From Oligoflexia bacterium (lineage in GTDB: Bacteria; Bdellovibrionota; UBA1018), in contig JAMPXJ010000010.1 of the NCBI GenBank assembly GCA_023701205.1, forward strand, positions 1-64,000: DNA of 64,000 bases, read 5' to 3'. Below the pieces are notes generated by a model, which saw only the letters and a program-made list of their open reading frames with translations, was not told the origin of the DNA and ran no database searches. The position numbers and the translations under genes were made by a program. Shown piece after piece: positions 30,471-39,217 of the stretch (position 1 is its first letter; every line of letters starts with the position of its first letter).

Positions 30471-30479
30471 TGTGGATAA
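30471..30479 (-). promoter_or_regulatory. Perfect DnaA box in an AT-rich spacer upstream of parA
   Basis: TGTGGATAA is an exact DnaA box (TTATCCACA on the minus strand), followed on the plus strand by an AT-rich run to about 30515. It lies in the 275-base rsmG-parA gap, which holds no gene I can support. It may link parAB expression to DnaA or titrate DnaA near parS. One box alone does not make an origin. Confidence 0.5.
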
Positions 30480-30656
30480 TCAATAATAAATTTTGAATAA
30501 AAATCTTGTTATTCGGTCTCGGCCGCGGGCGCTTTTATGAGTACTTCGCGACTACACAAACAGGCTAACCATGATTACTTGGTTGAGCAAGAATTTTTTG
30601 AAGGTGTTTTCAAAAATTTTTCAGATTACTCATTGCTCAGTCGCTCGGGCGACTAC

Positions 30657-31322
30657 TCATTCGTTCGATTTGAATGTTCCACGTGGAACACGCACCAGCT
30701 GCAAAATGATCCTTTTCTTATTTTCTGCGCCTACGACATAGTGGTGCTCCGCTGCGATTCGCAGTTCTCGCCGGAATTTGCTTTGCTGAAAGCGTTTCCA
30801 CTCTTCTTCCCAGGCCGGCCCCTTCAATAAAACGAGACTGTTCCACGTGGAACATGCGCGCAGCCATGGATAAATGCGGTCAACAGGCCCCACTGCCCTC
30901 GCAACGACAGATTTAACGGAGTTCTGCCTTAAAAAAACCTCTCCTCGCAGATGAGTCACTTGAACACGATCAGAAATGCCAAGCTCCTGGGCCGCGCGCC
31001 CTAGAAACTCCGCCTTCTTCCCCTCAGAATCTGACAATACCCAGCTATCCGGTCGCACAACGGCGGCAAGCAACCCTGGAACACCGCCCCCAGACCCCAA
31101 ATCCATCGCCGGAAACTCCACAAGCCCGCTCTTGAGAAGCTCTCGGACATCCAAAACATGGCCTTCGATGAACTCCTGGGGCGAAATAAGCCGCGTCAAG
31201 TTCTGACGCTCGTTCTCGGCAGCCATCAGCTTATAAAACTCTTCCACCCTCTGTTGGGCAAAAGCATCTAGCTCCGGCCAGGCTAGGCCAAGCTCTGTCG
31301 AAAACTCCAGGATATTGCTCAT
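30657..31322 (-). CDS. rsmG: 16S rRNA (guanine527-N7)-methyltransferase RsmG (GidB)
   Basis: 221 residues. It methylates G527 of 16S rRNA. The SAM site is MDLGSGGGVPGLLAAVV and ARAVGPVDRIYPW follows in the second half. A strong GAGGAG precedes the ATG. It sits in the common mnmG-rsmG-parA-parB order. Its 3' half contains two 16-bp parS palindromes, so part of its coding sequence serves chromosome segregation as well. Confidence 0.95.
   Translation of the reverse strand: MSNILEFSTELGLAWPELDAFAQQRVEEFYKLMAAENERQNLTRLISPQEFIEGHVLDVRELLKSGLVEFPAMDLGSGGGVPGLLAAVVRPDSWVLSDSEGKKAEFLGRAAQELGISDRVQVTHLRGEVFLRQNSVKSVVARAVGPVDRIYPWLRACSTWNSLVLLKGPAWEEEWKRFQQSKFRRELRIAAEHHYVVGAENKKRIILQLVRVPRGTFKSNE
30675..30690. 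promoter_or_regulatory. parS site 1
   Basis: TGTTCCACGTGGAACA is a perfect 16-bp palindrome identical to the parS form known from pseudomonads, and it differs by little from the Bacillus consensus. It lies in the last codons of rsmG, about 300 bases upstream of parA. It is the expected loading site for the ParB encoded here. Confidence 0.93.
30839..30854. promoter_or_regulatory. parS site 2
   Basis: This is a second exact copy of TGTTCCACGTGGAACA, 164 bases from the first and also within rsmG. The pair is the only perfect parS I found in the window, about 17 kb from oriC. Confidence 0.93.
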
Positions 31323-31355
31323 TTGCTCCTCACAGAATGGCTCAGCGATGGCGAA

Positions 31356-33227
31356 TTAGGCCCGGCGGCCGATCATTTTCAGAAAAATCATCAGATTTGC
31401 GACCGCGGCCGGCGTAACACCCGATAATCTCGACGCCTGGCCGATCGTTTCAGGCCTCATTCGCTTCAAACGGCCCTTAATCTCATTTGAAAGCCCGGGA
31501 ACAGTGTCGAAATCAAAGCCCACGGGGATCCGAAGGTTCTCGCTCTTGCGCATCCCTTCGAGCAAATCGAGATCCCGCCGGATGTAGCCCTCGTATTTGA
31601 CCTGAATTTCGAGCTGCTCCTGAATACTCTCGCCTACTCCCTGCCCTGGAAACCCCAACTCACAAAGGCTACTCCATTGAACCTCGGGCCTTCTGAGTAA
31701 AACTTCGGCAGAAACCCGGTCTTTCAGCGTACTGAGGCCTTTTTCGGTAAGTCGGCCATTCATTTCTGTTGTAGGCATGAAGAAGTGGCCCGCCAAGGCT
31801 TCGCGCCACTTCGAGATTCCCTCTCGCTTCTCACAAAGGATCCGGTACTCCGGCTCACCCAGAAGGCCAACCTTGTGCCCGAGCTCTCCCAAGCGAAGAT
31901 CCGCATTGTCCTCTCTTAAAATCAGGCGATACTCTGCCCGAGAGGTGAACATACGATAGGGCTCATCGGTTCCTTTGGTGACCAAGTCATCAATCATGAC
32001 CCCGATGTAGCCATCGAGCCGGGATAAGACAAATGCCTCCCGTCCCTTCACCGAAAGTGCCGCGTTAATCCCTGCGATCAACCCTTGAGCGCCGGCTTCC
32101 TCGTATCCGGAGGTACCATTGATCTGACCCGCAAAGAAAAGCCCCGCCACATCCTTCGACTCGAGCGTCGCGCGAAGTGCGGTCGCGTCGATGCTGTCGT
32201 ACTCCACCGCATAGCCGAAACGAACGAACTCCGCCTTCTCCAGACCAACAATCGATCGGACGAACTTCTCCTGAACGTCTGCCGGCAAGCTGGTCGAAAT
32301 CCCGTTCACATAAATGTCGTCCGTACCGAGCCCCTCGGGCTCGAGAAAAATCTGATGCCGCCCCTTGTCACGAAATCGCTTCACCTTGTCTTCGATCGAC
32401 GGGCAATACCTTGGGCCCATACCCTTTATGAGACCGGTGAACATCGGCGACTTATCGAAGTTTGCTTCGATCAGCTCATGGGTCTGCTCATTGGTGTAAG
32501 TGATGTAGCAGCTGACCTGAGGCAGAAGAGGGAATGGATCGGTCCTCGTGTAGAACGAAAAAGGGATCGGCCTCTCATCACCCGGCTGCTCCTGAGTCCG
32601 GGAAAAATCAATCGAGCGCCGGTTAAGCCTGGGAGGAGTTCCCGTCTTCAATCGGCTTAGTTTGAAACCGAGCCCCTCCAAACTTTCGCTCAATCCCCTT
32701 GCCGCCTGCTCGCCGACACGCCCGCCTTCGGATTTCGAAAAACCCGTATACATTAACGCCCGGAGAAACGTCCCAGAGGTGATCACCACGGAATGGGCAA
32801 GATGCTCTTCGCCAGTGGCCGTCCGAACGCCCCGAATTCGGCCCCCGCTATAAAGGAGCTGTACAACTTCTCCACTAATCACGTTTAGGCCGGTAGTTCT
32901 CGATAAAAACCTTTGCATTTCAGCGGCATAAAGCGCCTTATCGCATTGAGCTCGCGAGGACCTCACGGCCGGCCCCTTGCTCGAATTCAGGCGTCTAAAC
33001 TGAATTGCTGTACGATCAGTATTGCGCCCCATGACCCCGCCCAGGGCATCAATCTCTTTAATTAACTGACCTTTTGCCAGACCACCCATCGCAGGATTGC
33101 AGGACATCAATGCGATTCGGGACGGATCAAGGGAGAATAAAGCGGTTCGGCAGCCCATTCGAGCGCTCGCATGCGCAGCTTCGCAGCCGGCGTGTCCGCC
33201 GCCAATAACGATCACATCCCATTGCAT
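31356..33227 (-). CDS. mnmG: tRNA uridine-34 carboxymethylaminomethyl modification enzyme MnmG (GidA)
   Basis: 623 residues. With MnmE (40.8 kb) it installs the cmnm5 group on wobble uridines using FAD and methylene-THF. The FAD-binding start is MQWDVIVIGGGHAGCEAA, and MSCNPAMGGLAKGQLIKEIDALGG is the family block. The C-terminal region ends in the helical GQASRLSGVTPAAVANLMIFL. I start it at this ATG; the open frame continues upstream but would run through the tRNA gene. rsmG follows after 33 bases. Confidence 0.96.
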   Translation of the reverse strand: MQWDVIVIGGGHAGCEAAHASARMGCRTALFSLDPSRIALMSCNPAMGGLAKGQLIKEIDALGGVMGRNTDRTAIQFRRLNSSKGPAVRSSRAQCDKALYAAEMQRFLSRTTGLNVISGEVVQLLYSGGRIRGVRTATGEEHLAHSVVITSGTFLRALMYTGFSKSEGGRVGEQAARGLSESLEGLGFKLSRLKTGTPPRLNRRSIDFSRTQEQPGDERPIPFSFYTRTDPFPLLPQVSCYITYTNEQTHELIEANFDKSPMFTGLIKGMGPRYCPSIEDKVKRFRDKGRHQIFLEPEGLGTDDIYVNGISTSLPADVQEKFVRSIVGLEKAEFVRFGYAVEYDSIDATALRATLESKDVAGLFFAGQINGTSGYEEAGAQGLIAGINAALSVKGREAFVLSRLDGYIGVMIDDLVTKGTDEPYRMFTSRAEYRLILREDNADLRLGELGHKVGLLGEPEYRILCEKREGISKWREALAGHFFMPTTEMNGRLTEKGLSTLKDRVSAEVLLRRPEVQWSSLCELGFPGQGVGESIQEQLEIQVKYEGYIRRDLDLLEGMRKSENLRIPVGFDFDTVPGLSNEIKGRLKRMRPETIGQASRLSGVTPAAVANLMIFLKMIGRRA

Positions 33228-33320
33228 GCCGGGCAGATAACATTCTCTGCCACGCCTGGTCAATGCGAGAGGTTTGGACTTCTTAAAAGAGTAGAGACGA
33301 TGACGATGTGTCGGGGGAAA

Positions 33321-33397
33321 TGGAGCGGGTGAAGGGGCTCGAACCCTCGACCTCAAGCTTGGGAAGCTCGCGCTCTAGCCAACTGAGCTACACCCGC
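33321..33397 (-). tRNA. tRNA-Gly (anticodon CCC)
   Basis: 77 bases. The acceptor arms GCGGGTG and CACCCGC pair perfectly, with discriminator T and an encoded CCA end. The D arm is GCTC/GAGC. The anticodon stem CGAGC/GCTTG closes the loop TTCCCAA, giving anticodon CCC for GGG codons. The T arm contains TTCGAGC. It lies between nrdJ and mnmG on the same strand. It is the only tRNA I can find in the window. Confidence 0.95.
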
Positions 33398-33444
33398 ACC
33401 GTGGCCCGACGTTAACGTAATCCGCCGCGCGAAGCAAGCCGGCT

Positions 33445-35160
33445 TTAGCAGCTGGGACAGGACTCCGGTCCGGTATCCTGCGGAGTTTCGGCCGGCGCCG
33501 CCGGCTTTTCCAAAACCTGGCTCGAGCGGCTTCGGTCACGGTAGATCGTAATGCCCTTGCAGCCCAGGCGATAAGCCAGCCGGTAGGCCTGAGCGACATC
33601 CTCGGGCGTACACGCTTCGGCCAGGTTCACGGTTTTTGAAACCGCGCTATCAGAGTGCCGCTGAAAGATCGACTGCATTCGCACATGGGCTTCGAGGGGC
33701 ACCTGCTGTGCCGGTGACCAGGCTTTCCCGAGCACCCGGCCAATCCCCTCTTCCGAAAGCTCCCCGACCTGGATCCCGCTTTGTGAAAAAGCTTTCTCCA
33801 CGGTCGGGTGAATTTCCATCAGGCGCTCCCCTGAGAGGACATTCCTATAAAAAACACCCGAAAAAATCGGCTCGATGCCGCTTGAGGCGCCCGCGATGAT
33901 GCTGATGGTTCCGGTGGGCGCGACCGTAGTCACCGTAGCGTTCCGGAGCGGCGGATACCCTAGCCTCTGCCAGAGCGATCCCTTCCAGTTGGGAAATGGC
34001 CCGCGCTCCTTCGCGAGCTCCGAGGAAGCCTGTCGTGCCTCTCGCTCGATGAAGCTCATGAGCTTCTCGGCCAATTCGTAGGATTCCCCGGACCCATAAG
34101 GCACATCCATCATCAAAAGGAGATCGGCGAAGCCCATAACACCCAGGCCGATCTTGCGATTGCGCAAGGTGATCTTGCGGCTTTGCGCCACCGGATAGGT
34201 GTTCAGATCGATCACGTTATCGAGGAATCTGACCGCGATGCGAATGTCCTTTGAAAGACGCTTCCAATGAATTTTGCCTTCCTCGAGGTACTCACTGAGA
34301 TTCAGCGAACCGAGGTTGCAGGACTCGTAAGGAAGTAATGGCTGTTCGCCGCATGGGTTTGTGCTCTCCATTTCGCCAAGCTTTGGCGTAGGATTCATCC
34401 GGTTGATCCGGTCCAGGAAAACCATCCCCGGATCGCCACATTCCCAGGCAGCTCGGGTCAGGCGAGCAAAAACCTCTTTCGCGGCGATCTCGCGTACCCT
34501 CTCGCCTGTCGTCGGATGCCTGAGACAGTAGGTGCTCCCCTCCTCGAGAGCGCGCATGAACTCATCCGTCGCACCCACTGAAATATTGAAATTCAGGATC
34601 GAGCGCTGGTCGCGCTTGCAGTCGATGAAGTCAAGGATGTCCGGGTGATCGATCCGCAAAACCGCCATGTTCGCACCGCGGCGCGCGCCGCCCTGCTTGA
34701 TGGTTTCCGTCGTAATGTCAAATATCCGGAGAAAAGATACCGGCCCCGAGGCCACCCCGTGCGTGCTTCGCACGAGGCTCCCGCTCGGGCGGATCTTGGA
34801 AAAAGAAAAGCCCGTCCCCCCTCCTGATTGATGGATTTTAGCCGCATCTTTGAGGCTATCGAAAATCCCATCCAACGAATCCTCTATTGGAAGCACATAA
34901 CAAGCCGAAAGCTGGCCGCCACTATGGCCTGCATTGATCAAAGTCGGGGTATTCGGGATGAAGCGGCGACTGATCATCAGCTCGGCAAAGCGTCTCGCCC
35001 AAACCGGACGGTCGCGCTTGCTCTCCAAGGATGCGACCGCTCGGGCCACCCTGCGAAACAACGCCTCGGGGGTCTCGGTGATCTTTCCGTTCTCGTCCCT
35101 CCGTAAATACCGCTTCTCCAGTACGGTTCGGGCATTCTGCGTCAAAACGAGTTTTGCCAT
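33445..35160 (-). CDS. nrdJ: Ribonucleotide reductase class II, adenosylcobalamin-dependent
   Basis: 571 residues. It makes deoxyribonucleotides using a B12 radical, without a separate radical subunit, so it works with or without oxygen. The active-site NPCGEQPLLPYESCNLGS contains the Asn-x-Cys-x-Glu triad, and the early PNTPTLINAG and QSGGGTGFSFSKIRPSG blocks are typical. The C-terminal CPSC (568-571) is the redox-active cysteine pair that re-reduces the active site. The start at 35160 (MAKLVLTQNA) is chosen over an upstream in-frame codon. No cobalamin riboswitch is recognisable in the short gap to the divergent gene. Confidence 0.94.
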   Translation of the reverse strand: MAKLVLTQNARTVLEKRYLRRDENGKITETPEALFRRVARAVASLESKRDRPVWARRFAELMISRRFIPNTPTLINAGHSGGQLSACYVLPIEDSLDGIFDSLKDAAKIHQSGGGTGFSFSKIRPSGSLVRSTHGVASGPVSFLRIFDITTETIKQGGARRGANMAVLRIDHPDILDFIDCKRDQRSILNFNISVGATDEFMRALEEGSTYCLRHPTTGERVREIAAKEVFARLTRAAWECGDPGMVFLDRINRMNPTPKLGEMESTNPCGEQPLLPYESCNLGSLNLSEYLEEGKIHWKRLSKDIRIAVRFLDNVIDLNTYPVAQSRKITLRNRKIGLGVMGFADLLLMMDVPYGSGESYELAEKLMSFIEREARQASSELAKERGPFPNWKGSLWQRLGYPPLRNATVTTVAPTGTISIIAGASSGIEPIFSGVFYRNVLSGERLMEIHPTVEKAFSQSGIQVGELSEEGIGRVLGKAWSPAQQVPLEAHVRMQSIFQRHSDSAVSKTVNLAEACTPEDVAQAYRLAYRLGCKGITIYRDRSRSSQVLEKPAAPAETPQDTGPESCPSC

Positions 35161-35227
35161 AAGTACGAGTCTAGCACGCCCGGCCACGCTTGCCCTGCCA
35201 CGGGCCGTTGGGTACTCTCAAAGGAGC

Positions 35228-36784
35228 ATGACCCAAAAAATCATTTCCAGGAATCCTGCAACAGGTGAAATTCTCCGCGAACTTGACCCGACGCCTCAGG
35301 ATTCTCTACCGGGCGTTTTTACCAAAGCAAAAGCGGTGCAAGCGCCCTGGACCGCGCTTTCGCTCAAGAAACGAGCTACTTATCTCCTGCAGCTTCGGGA
35401 GGCCCTGGTCAATCAGGCGGACGAAATCGCAGCGCTCATCTCCCGAGAAAACGGAAAGCCCGAATTCGAAGCGCTCAGCGCCGAGATCCTGCCATGCCTG
35501 GACATGCTCACTCATTTCGCCGAACGCGCCCCACAGCTCCTTCGCGACCAGCCAATTCCGCTGCGCACTGCCAAACACCGCAAGAGCTATCTGAATTACT
35601 GGCCCGTCGGCGTAGTAGCCGTGATCTCTCCCTGGAACTTCCCGTTCATGCTTCCCTTTGCCGAGATCCTGATGGCCGTGGTCGCAGGCAACGCGGTCAT
35701 TTTCAAACCAAGCGAAGCCACCCCCCTCGTGGGTCTCAAGATCCAGGAGCTATTCGGACTGGCGGGCTTTCCGCAAGACCTGCTCCAGACTATCGTGGGG
35801 GATGGCACCCTAGGCGCCGCGCTCGTCCGGCAAAAGCCCGATAAGATTTTCTTCACCGGAAGCGTGGCCACAGGTAAACGGATCGCGGCGGCCGCGGCCG
35901 AAAATCTCGTCCCCGTGAATCTCGAGCTCGGCGGCAAAGATCCCATGATCGTGCTGCCGGACGCGGATCTCGACTACGCCACCAGCGCCGCGCTCTGGGG
36001 AGGCTTCATGAACTCGGGCCAGGCCTGCGCTTCCGTCGAGCGCCTGCTCGTGCATGAATCCATCGCGAAGCCCTTCATCGACAAGCTGAAGGAGAAGATG
36101 ACCCAGCTCCGCGTTTCCGGATCAGGCGAGGCTTTTGATCTCGGTCCCGCCACTCTCGAAAGCCAAAAGGAAATCTACGCGCGGCACATCTCCGAGGCAC
36201 GTCAAAAGGGGGCCACCTTCGAGCTGGGCGGCGACTTCTCCGCCGACCAGCGCCATCTGAAGCCGACCCTGGTCACCGGGCCGGGAATCGAGGAGCTTTC
36301 GATCTACAATGAGGAGACCTTCGGGCCCGTAATCGCCCTCACGACCTTCAAGACCGTCAGCGAAGCCGTCGCGAAAGCCAATCGCAGCATCTACGGCCTT
36401 CATGCGAGCATCATGAGCCGAGACACCCAACTGGCAGAAACGATGGCCAAGCAGCTTGAGTTCGGCACCGTGCTCATCAACGAGGTGGCTTACACCGCGG
36501 GTCTGGGCGAAACGCCCTGGGGTGGGGTCAAGCACAGCGGAATCGGCCGCAGCCATGCCGATATCGGCCTCTATGAGTTCGTGCACGTAAGGCATATCCA
36601 GAAGCCGCGCGCGTCGTTTCTCGTTTTCAAGTCCTGGTGGTGGTTTCCCTACTCGCCCTACCAGAAAACCCTATTCCGGATCTGGCTCGAACTTTACCGC
36701 AAATCCGGAATCGCGCGGCTGCGCGCGCTCTCGCATTTTCTGTGGAACCTGGTTCAGTTCCTCAAAAACGAAAAGAGGATCTGA
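35228..36784 (+). CDS. NAD(P)-dependent aldehyde dehydrogenase with C-terminal hydrophobic tail
   Basis: 518 residues. It oxidises an aldehyde to the acid. It has PWNFPF (Asn137), Glu233 in LELGGKDP and the nucleophile Cys267 in GQACASVERL. The catalytic domain ends near residue 460. A further 55-60 residues rich in Trp, Phe, Leu and Tyr follow (from about VFKSWWWFPYSPYQ), which resembles the membrane-associating tails of fatty-aldehyde dehydrogenases. The substrate is not readable. AAGGAG lies only one base from the ATG, which is tight, but there is no other plausible start. It diverges from nrdJ and converges with dnaA. Confidence 0.88.
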   Translation: MTQKIISRNPATGEILRELDPTPQDSLPGVFTKAKAVQAPWTALSLKKRATYLLQLREALVNQADEIAALISRENGKPEFEALSAEILPCLDMLTHFAERAPQLLRDQPIPLRTAKHRKSYLNYWPVGVVAVISPWNFPFMLPFAEILMAVVAGNAVIFKPSEATPLVGLKIQELFGLAGFPQDLLQTIVGDGTLGAALVRQKPDKIFFTGSVATGKRIAAAAAENLVPVNLELGGKDPMIVLPDADLDYATSAALWGGFMNSGQACASVERLLVHESIAKPFIDKLKEKMTQLRVSGSGEAFDLGPATLESQKEIYARHISEARQKGATFELGGDFSADQRHLKPTLVTGPGIEELSIYNEETFGPVIALTTFKTVSEAVAKANRSIYGLHASIMSRDTQLAETMAKQLEFGTVLINEVAYTAGLGETPWGGVKHSGIGRSHADIGLYEFVHVRHIQKPRASFLVFKSWWWFPYSPYQKTLFRIWLELYRKSGIARLRALSHFLWNLVQFLKNEKRI

Positions 36785-36790
36785 GCTCCC

Positions 36791-38281
36791 TCACAGCAGG
36801 TTCTGGATCGCTTCGACGGCATCCCGCATCTTGGAATCCGTCTCGAGCTCGGTCTCGATTTTCTTGCAGCCATGCATGATCGTCGAATGATCCTTGCCGC
36901 CGAAGTACTGGCCGATTTCCTTGTAGCCCAGCCCCGTGTACTTGCGGATCAGGTACATCGCGATCTGCCGGGGCAACGCCACCGGGCGGGCACGCGTCGC
37001 GCTCTTGAGGTCCTGGACCTTGAGGTGGAAATGCTTGGCCACAGCGCCCTGGATGTTCTCGATCGTGAAATTCGAACCCTCTTCGGGGACCTGGGTCTTG
37101 AGCTCCTGCTTGGCCATTTCCAAGGAAATCTCGGCTCCCGAAAGCGACGCCTGTGCTTGCAGCCGGATCAGAACCCCCTCCAGCTCACGTACGTTCGTCT
37201 TGATGTAAGTGGCCAGGAACGTGGCGACGTCATCGGGCAGGTAAATGTCGTCTCGTTCCGCCTTGGCCCGGAGGATCGCGATCCGGGTCTCGATTTCAGG
37301 GACGGTAATATCGGCAACCAGCCCCCACTCAAAGCGGGTCCGAATTCTCTCTTCAAGGCCTTCGATCTCCTTGGGCGAGCGATCGCTCGTGAGCACGATC
37401 TGGCGCTTGGAGCCGTAAAGCGCGTTGAACGTGTGGAAAAACTCCTCCTCGCTCGTCGACTTCCCGGCGATGAACTGAATGTCGTCGATCAGAATCATGT
37501 CGTAGCTGTCGCGATATTTCGCGCGGAACTGGCTCATCCGCCGATGCTGCACCGACTCGATGAGCTCATTCACGAATTTTTCGGCGGAAAGATAGGCCAC
37601 GCGCGAGTTCGGCTTCTTCGCGAGCAGGTGATTTCCGATCGCGTGAAGCAGGTGGGTTTTCCCGAGACCGGGAGGGCTGTAGATGAAAAGCGGATTGTAC
37701 TGGCGGGCGGGCTGTTCGGCCACCGCGACCGCGGAGGCATGCGCGAACTGGTTGCTGGCCCCCACCACGTAGCTCTCGAAGGTGTAGCGCGGATCCAGCC
37801 CGCTTTCGGCGATGGCGCGGCTGCCAGAGTTAAGCACGACTCCCGACGAGACCCCATGGGCAGGGCCTGCCGCCGAAGGTGGCGCCAAAAAGGCGGTAGA
37901 AGCGCCCGAATTTCCGGAAAAACCTTGGTGGGCAGCCTCCGGCAGCGTCGGTTCGAGCGCAAATGTCGCGCCCTCGTGAGAAGACAGCTCCTCGACGCCT
38001 TCCTTCACGATCAGCTGAAGCTCGCAAGGCGCACCCATGATCTGGGCGAACGCGGTTTCGATGTTCCTGCGATAGTGATCTCGAACCCACTGCGCAGAAA
38101 AGTCATTGGGCGCGGCAAGCCGCACCTTGAGCACATTATCCTTCAACTCGCTCTCGAGGAGTTCCAAAGGCTGGATCCATGCTTGGAGCTGGTTGGGAAC
38201 AATGCTTTGTTCGAGAAGGCGGTATGCGGCTTTCCACATTTCCGGCCACTGGGTCGTGTCCACGTTCAAAGTCGTTCTCAT
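36791..38281 (-). CDS. dnaA: Chromosomal replication initiator DnaA
   Basis: 496 residues. It opens oriC and also regulates genes through DnaA boxes. Domain I is at the N-terminus (PEMWKAAYRLLEQSIVPNQLQAWIQPL), and a Ser/Ala/Gly-rich domain II linker lies at about 130-185. Domain III has NPLFIYSPPGLGKTHLLHAIG and LIDDIQFIAGK, and domain IV ends with GGKDHSTIMHGCKKIE, the DNA-binding signature. There is no Shine-Dalgarno; the transcript before the ATG reads CCCTCCTTT. It diverges from rpmH across 136 bases and is 9.4 kb from the likely oriC. dnaN is not adjacent. Confidence 0.98.
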   Translation of the reverse strand: MRTTLNVDTTQWPEMWKAAYRLLEQSIVPNQLQAWIQPLELLESELKDNVLKVRLAAPNDFSAQWVRDHYRRNIETAFAQIMGAPCELQLIVKEGVEELSSHEGATFALEPTLPEAAHQGFSGNSGASTAFLAPPSAAGPAHGVSSGVVLNSGSRAIAESGLDPRYTFESYVVGASNQFAHASAVAVAEQPARQYNPLFIYSPPGLGKTHLLHAIGNHLLAKKPNSRVAYLSAEKFVNELIESVQHRRMSQFRAKYRDSYDMILIDDIQFIAGKSTSEEEFFHTFNALYGSKRQIVLTSDRSPKEIEGLEERIRTRFEWGLVADITVPEIETRIAILRAKAERDDIYLPDDVATFLATYIKTNVRELEGVLIRLQAQASLSGAEISLEMAKQELKTQVPEEGSNFTIENIQGAVAKHFHLKVQDLKSATRARPVALPRQIAMYLIRKYTGLGYKEIGQYFGGKDHSTIMHGCKKIETELETDSKMRDAVEAIQNLL

Positions 38282-38316
38282 AAAGGAGGGATTTTTGATA
38301 ACATGAGGGCTTAACC

Positions 38317-38343
38317 TTGACAATGAAACCCGACTCCTATATT
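38317..38343 (+). promoter_or_regulatory. Candidate sigma-70 promoter of the rpmH operon
   Basis: TTGACA (38317-38322) and TATATT (38338-38343), separated by 15 bases, lie about 75 bases before the rpmH ATG in the dnaA-rpmH gap. The -35 is perfect; the spacer is 2 bases short of optimal. The rest of the gap contains one poor DnaA-box match (TTATCCAGT). Confidence 0.4.
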
Positions 38344-38417
38344 TCCTCTTGTTCTCAACCAATAGATTTGAGTCAGTTATCCAGTTTCTAAGATAAAGTT
38401 TCTTTAAGGGTAGTTTT

Positions 38418-38567
38418 ATGAAAAGAACGTTACAGCCCAGCCGCACAAAACGCCGCCGCCGCCACGGCTTCCGCGCCCGCATGAAGACCGCCAATGGCAA
38501 AAAAGTTCTCGCTCGCCGCCGAGCTCGCGGCCGCAAGCGTCTCACGGCCAAAGTCTCGGGCAAATAA
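38418..38567 (+). CDS. rpmH: 50S ribosomal protein L34
   Basis: 49 residues, very basic ([18 protein letters not shown]...), matching L34 from end to end and ending [17 protein letters not shown] lies 7 bases upstream. The next gene, rnpA, appears to start inside it in another frame. Confidence 0.95.
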   Translation: MKRTLQPSRTKRRRRHGFRARMKTANGKKVLARRRARGRKRLTAKVSGK

Positions 38568-38943
38568 CCCTACGAAAAATTCCGCTCAGTCCCAGTCCCT
38601 GAGTTTCGCCCATCGGCTGCACTATCCGTGGCAGTACAGGCGTTTTTTCGACCAGAGCCAGGTCTTTCGTTTGCGCGAATGCGTCGTCTTCCGCGTCAAG
38701 AACGATCTCGGGCACTTTCGCCTGGGAATCACGCTCAAAGCGCGCGGCAGCTCTTTGGAGCGCAACCGAACGAAGCGCCGCATTCGCGAAGCCATGCGCT
38801 CGCTTTCCTGCGAGCTCGGAAGCTATGACTATAATGTAGTCGTACCTGGTTCCAAGAAAATGGCGTTCCCCTATCCCCAGCGGCTCGCAGAATGCCTCCG
38901 ACGGGACTTGAAAAATGCACTTTCCACTCGCCCAGCTACTTAA
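38494..38943 (+). CDS. rnpA: Ribonuclease P protein component, start inside rpmH
   Basis: 149 residues. It assists RNase P RNA in 5' tRNA maturation. The conserved RNR motif is [20 protein letters not shown], preceded by FRLGITL and followed by [12 protein letters not shown]. The only ATG, GTG or TTG in frame upstream of the conserved domain is at 38494, inside rpmH and offset by one frame, giving a 74-base overlap and about 35 extra N-terminal residues. Overlap of rnpA with rpmH is known in Thermus. A non-standard start further downstream is the alternative. Confidence 0.88.
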   Translation: MAKKFSLAAELAAASVSRPKSRANNPTKNSAQSQSLSFAHRLHYPWQYRRFFDQSQVFRLRECVVFRVKNDLGHFRLGITLKARGSSLERNRTKRRIREAMRSLSCELGSYDYNVVVPGSKKMAFPYPQRLAECLRRDLKNALSTRPAT

Positions 38944-39178
38944 CCGGCTCATGCTCCGGCTCGTCGACGGGCTTTTCGGCCTCTATCGTTTTCTTTTGTC
39001 GCCGATGATTCATCTTCTTGCGGGACCCGGGCAAGGCTGCCGGTTCCAGCCTACCTGTAGCGAATACGCCCAACAGGCCGTCCGCAGGTACGGCGCTCTC
39101 AAGGGCGGCTATCTCGCTTTGCGACGCATTTTCCGCTGCAATCCTTTTGGCGGATCCGGCCCGGACCCCGTTCCCTAA
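38915..39178 (+). CDS. yidD: Membrane protein insertion efficiency factor YidD
   Basis: 87 residues. The family core [42 protein letters not shown] is complete, with three conserved cysteines, preceded by an amphipathic helix. It assists YidC-dependent insertion. It overlaps the 3' end of rnpA by 29 bases, the usual arrangement. Confidence 0.95.
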   Translation: MHFPLAQLLNRLMLRLVDGLFGLYRFLLSPMIHLLAGPGQGCRFQPTCSEYAQQAVRRYGALKGGYLALRRIFRCNPFGGSGPDPVP

Positions 39179-39187
39179 GGTAGGATT

Positions 39188-39217
39188 ATGGGCACGCTTG
39201 TGGTATCGGGTGCCCAT
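39188..39217 (+). promoter_or_regulatory. Hairpin sequestering the yidC start codon
   Basis: ATGGGCAC (39188-39195) and GTGCCCAT (39210-39217) are perfect 8-base inverted repeats around a 14-base loop. The right arm includes the first two bases of the yidC ATG, and the left arm includes the ATG of the leader frame. In mRNA it would hide both starts, a layout suited to translational control. Confidence 0.5.

Noticed and set aside
30537..30830. A 97-codon plus-strand frame over the parS region
   Set aside because: Most of it is antisense to rsmG, and the rest is AT-rich spacer without a ribosome-binding site.
35161..35227. Cobalamin riboswitch upstream of nrdJ
   Set aside because: The gap is only 67 bases and has no B12-box-like sequence; a cobalamin riboswitch needs far more.
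38282..38417. The dnaA-rpmH gap as an alternative oriC, as in pseudomonads
   Set aside because: Only one poor DnaA-box match is present, against a dozen boxes plus a trio tract and AT-rich element before dnaN.
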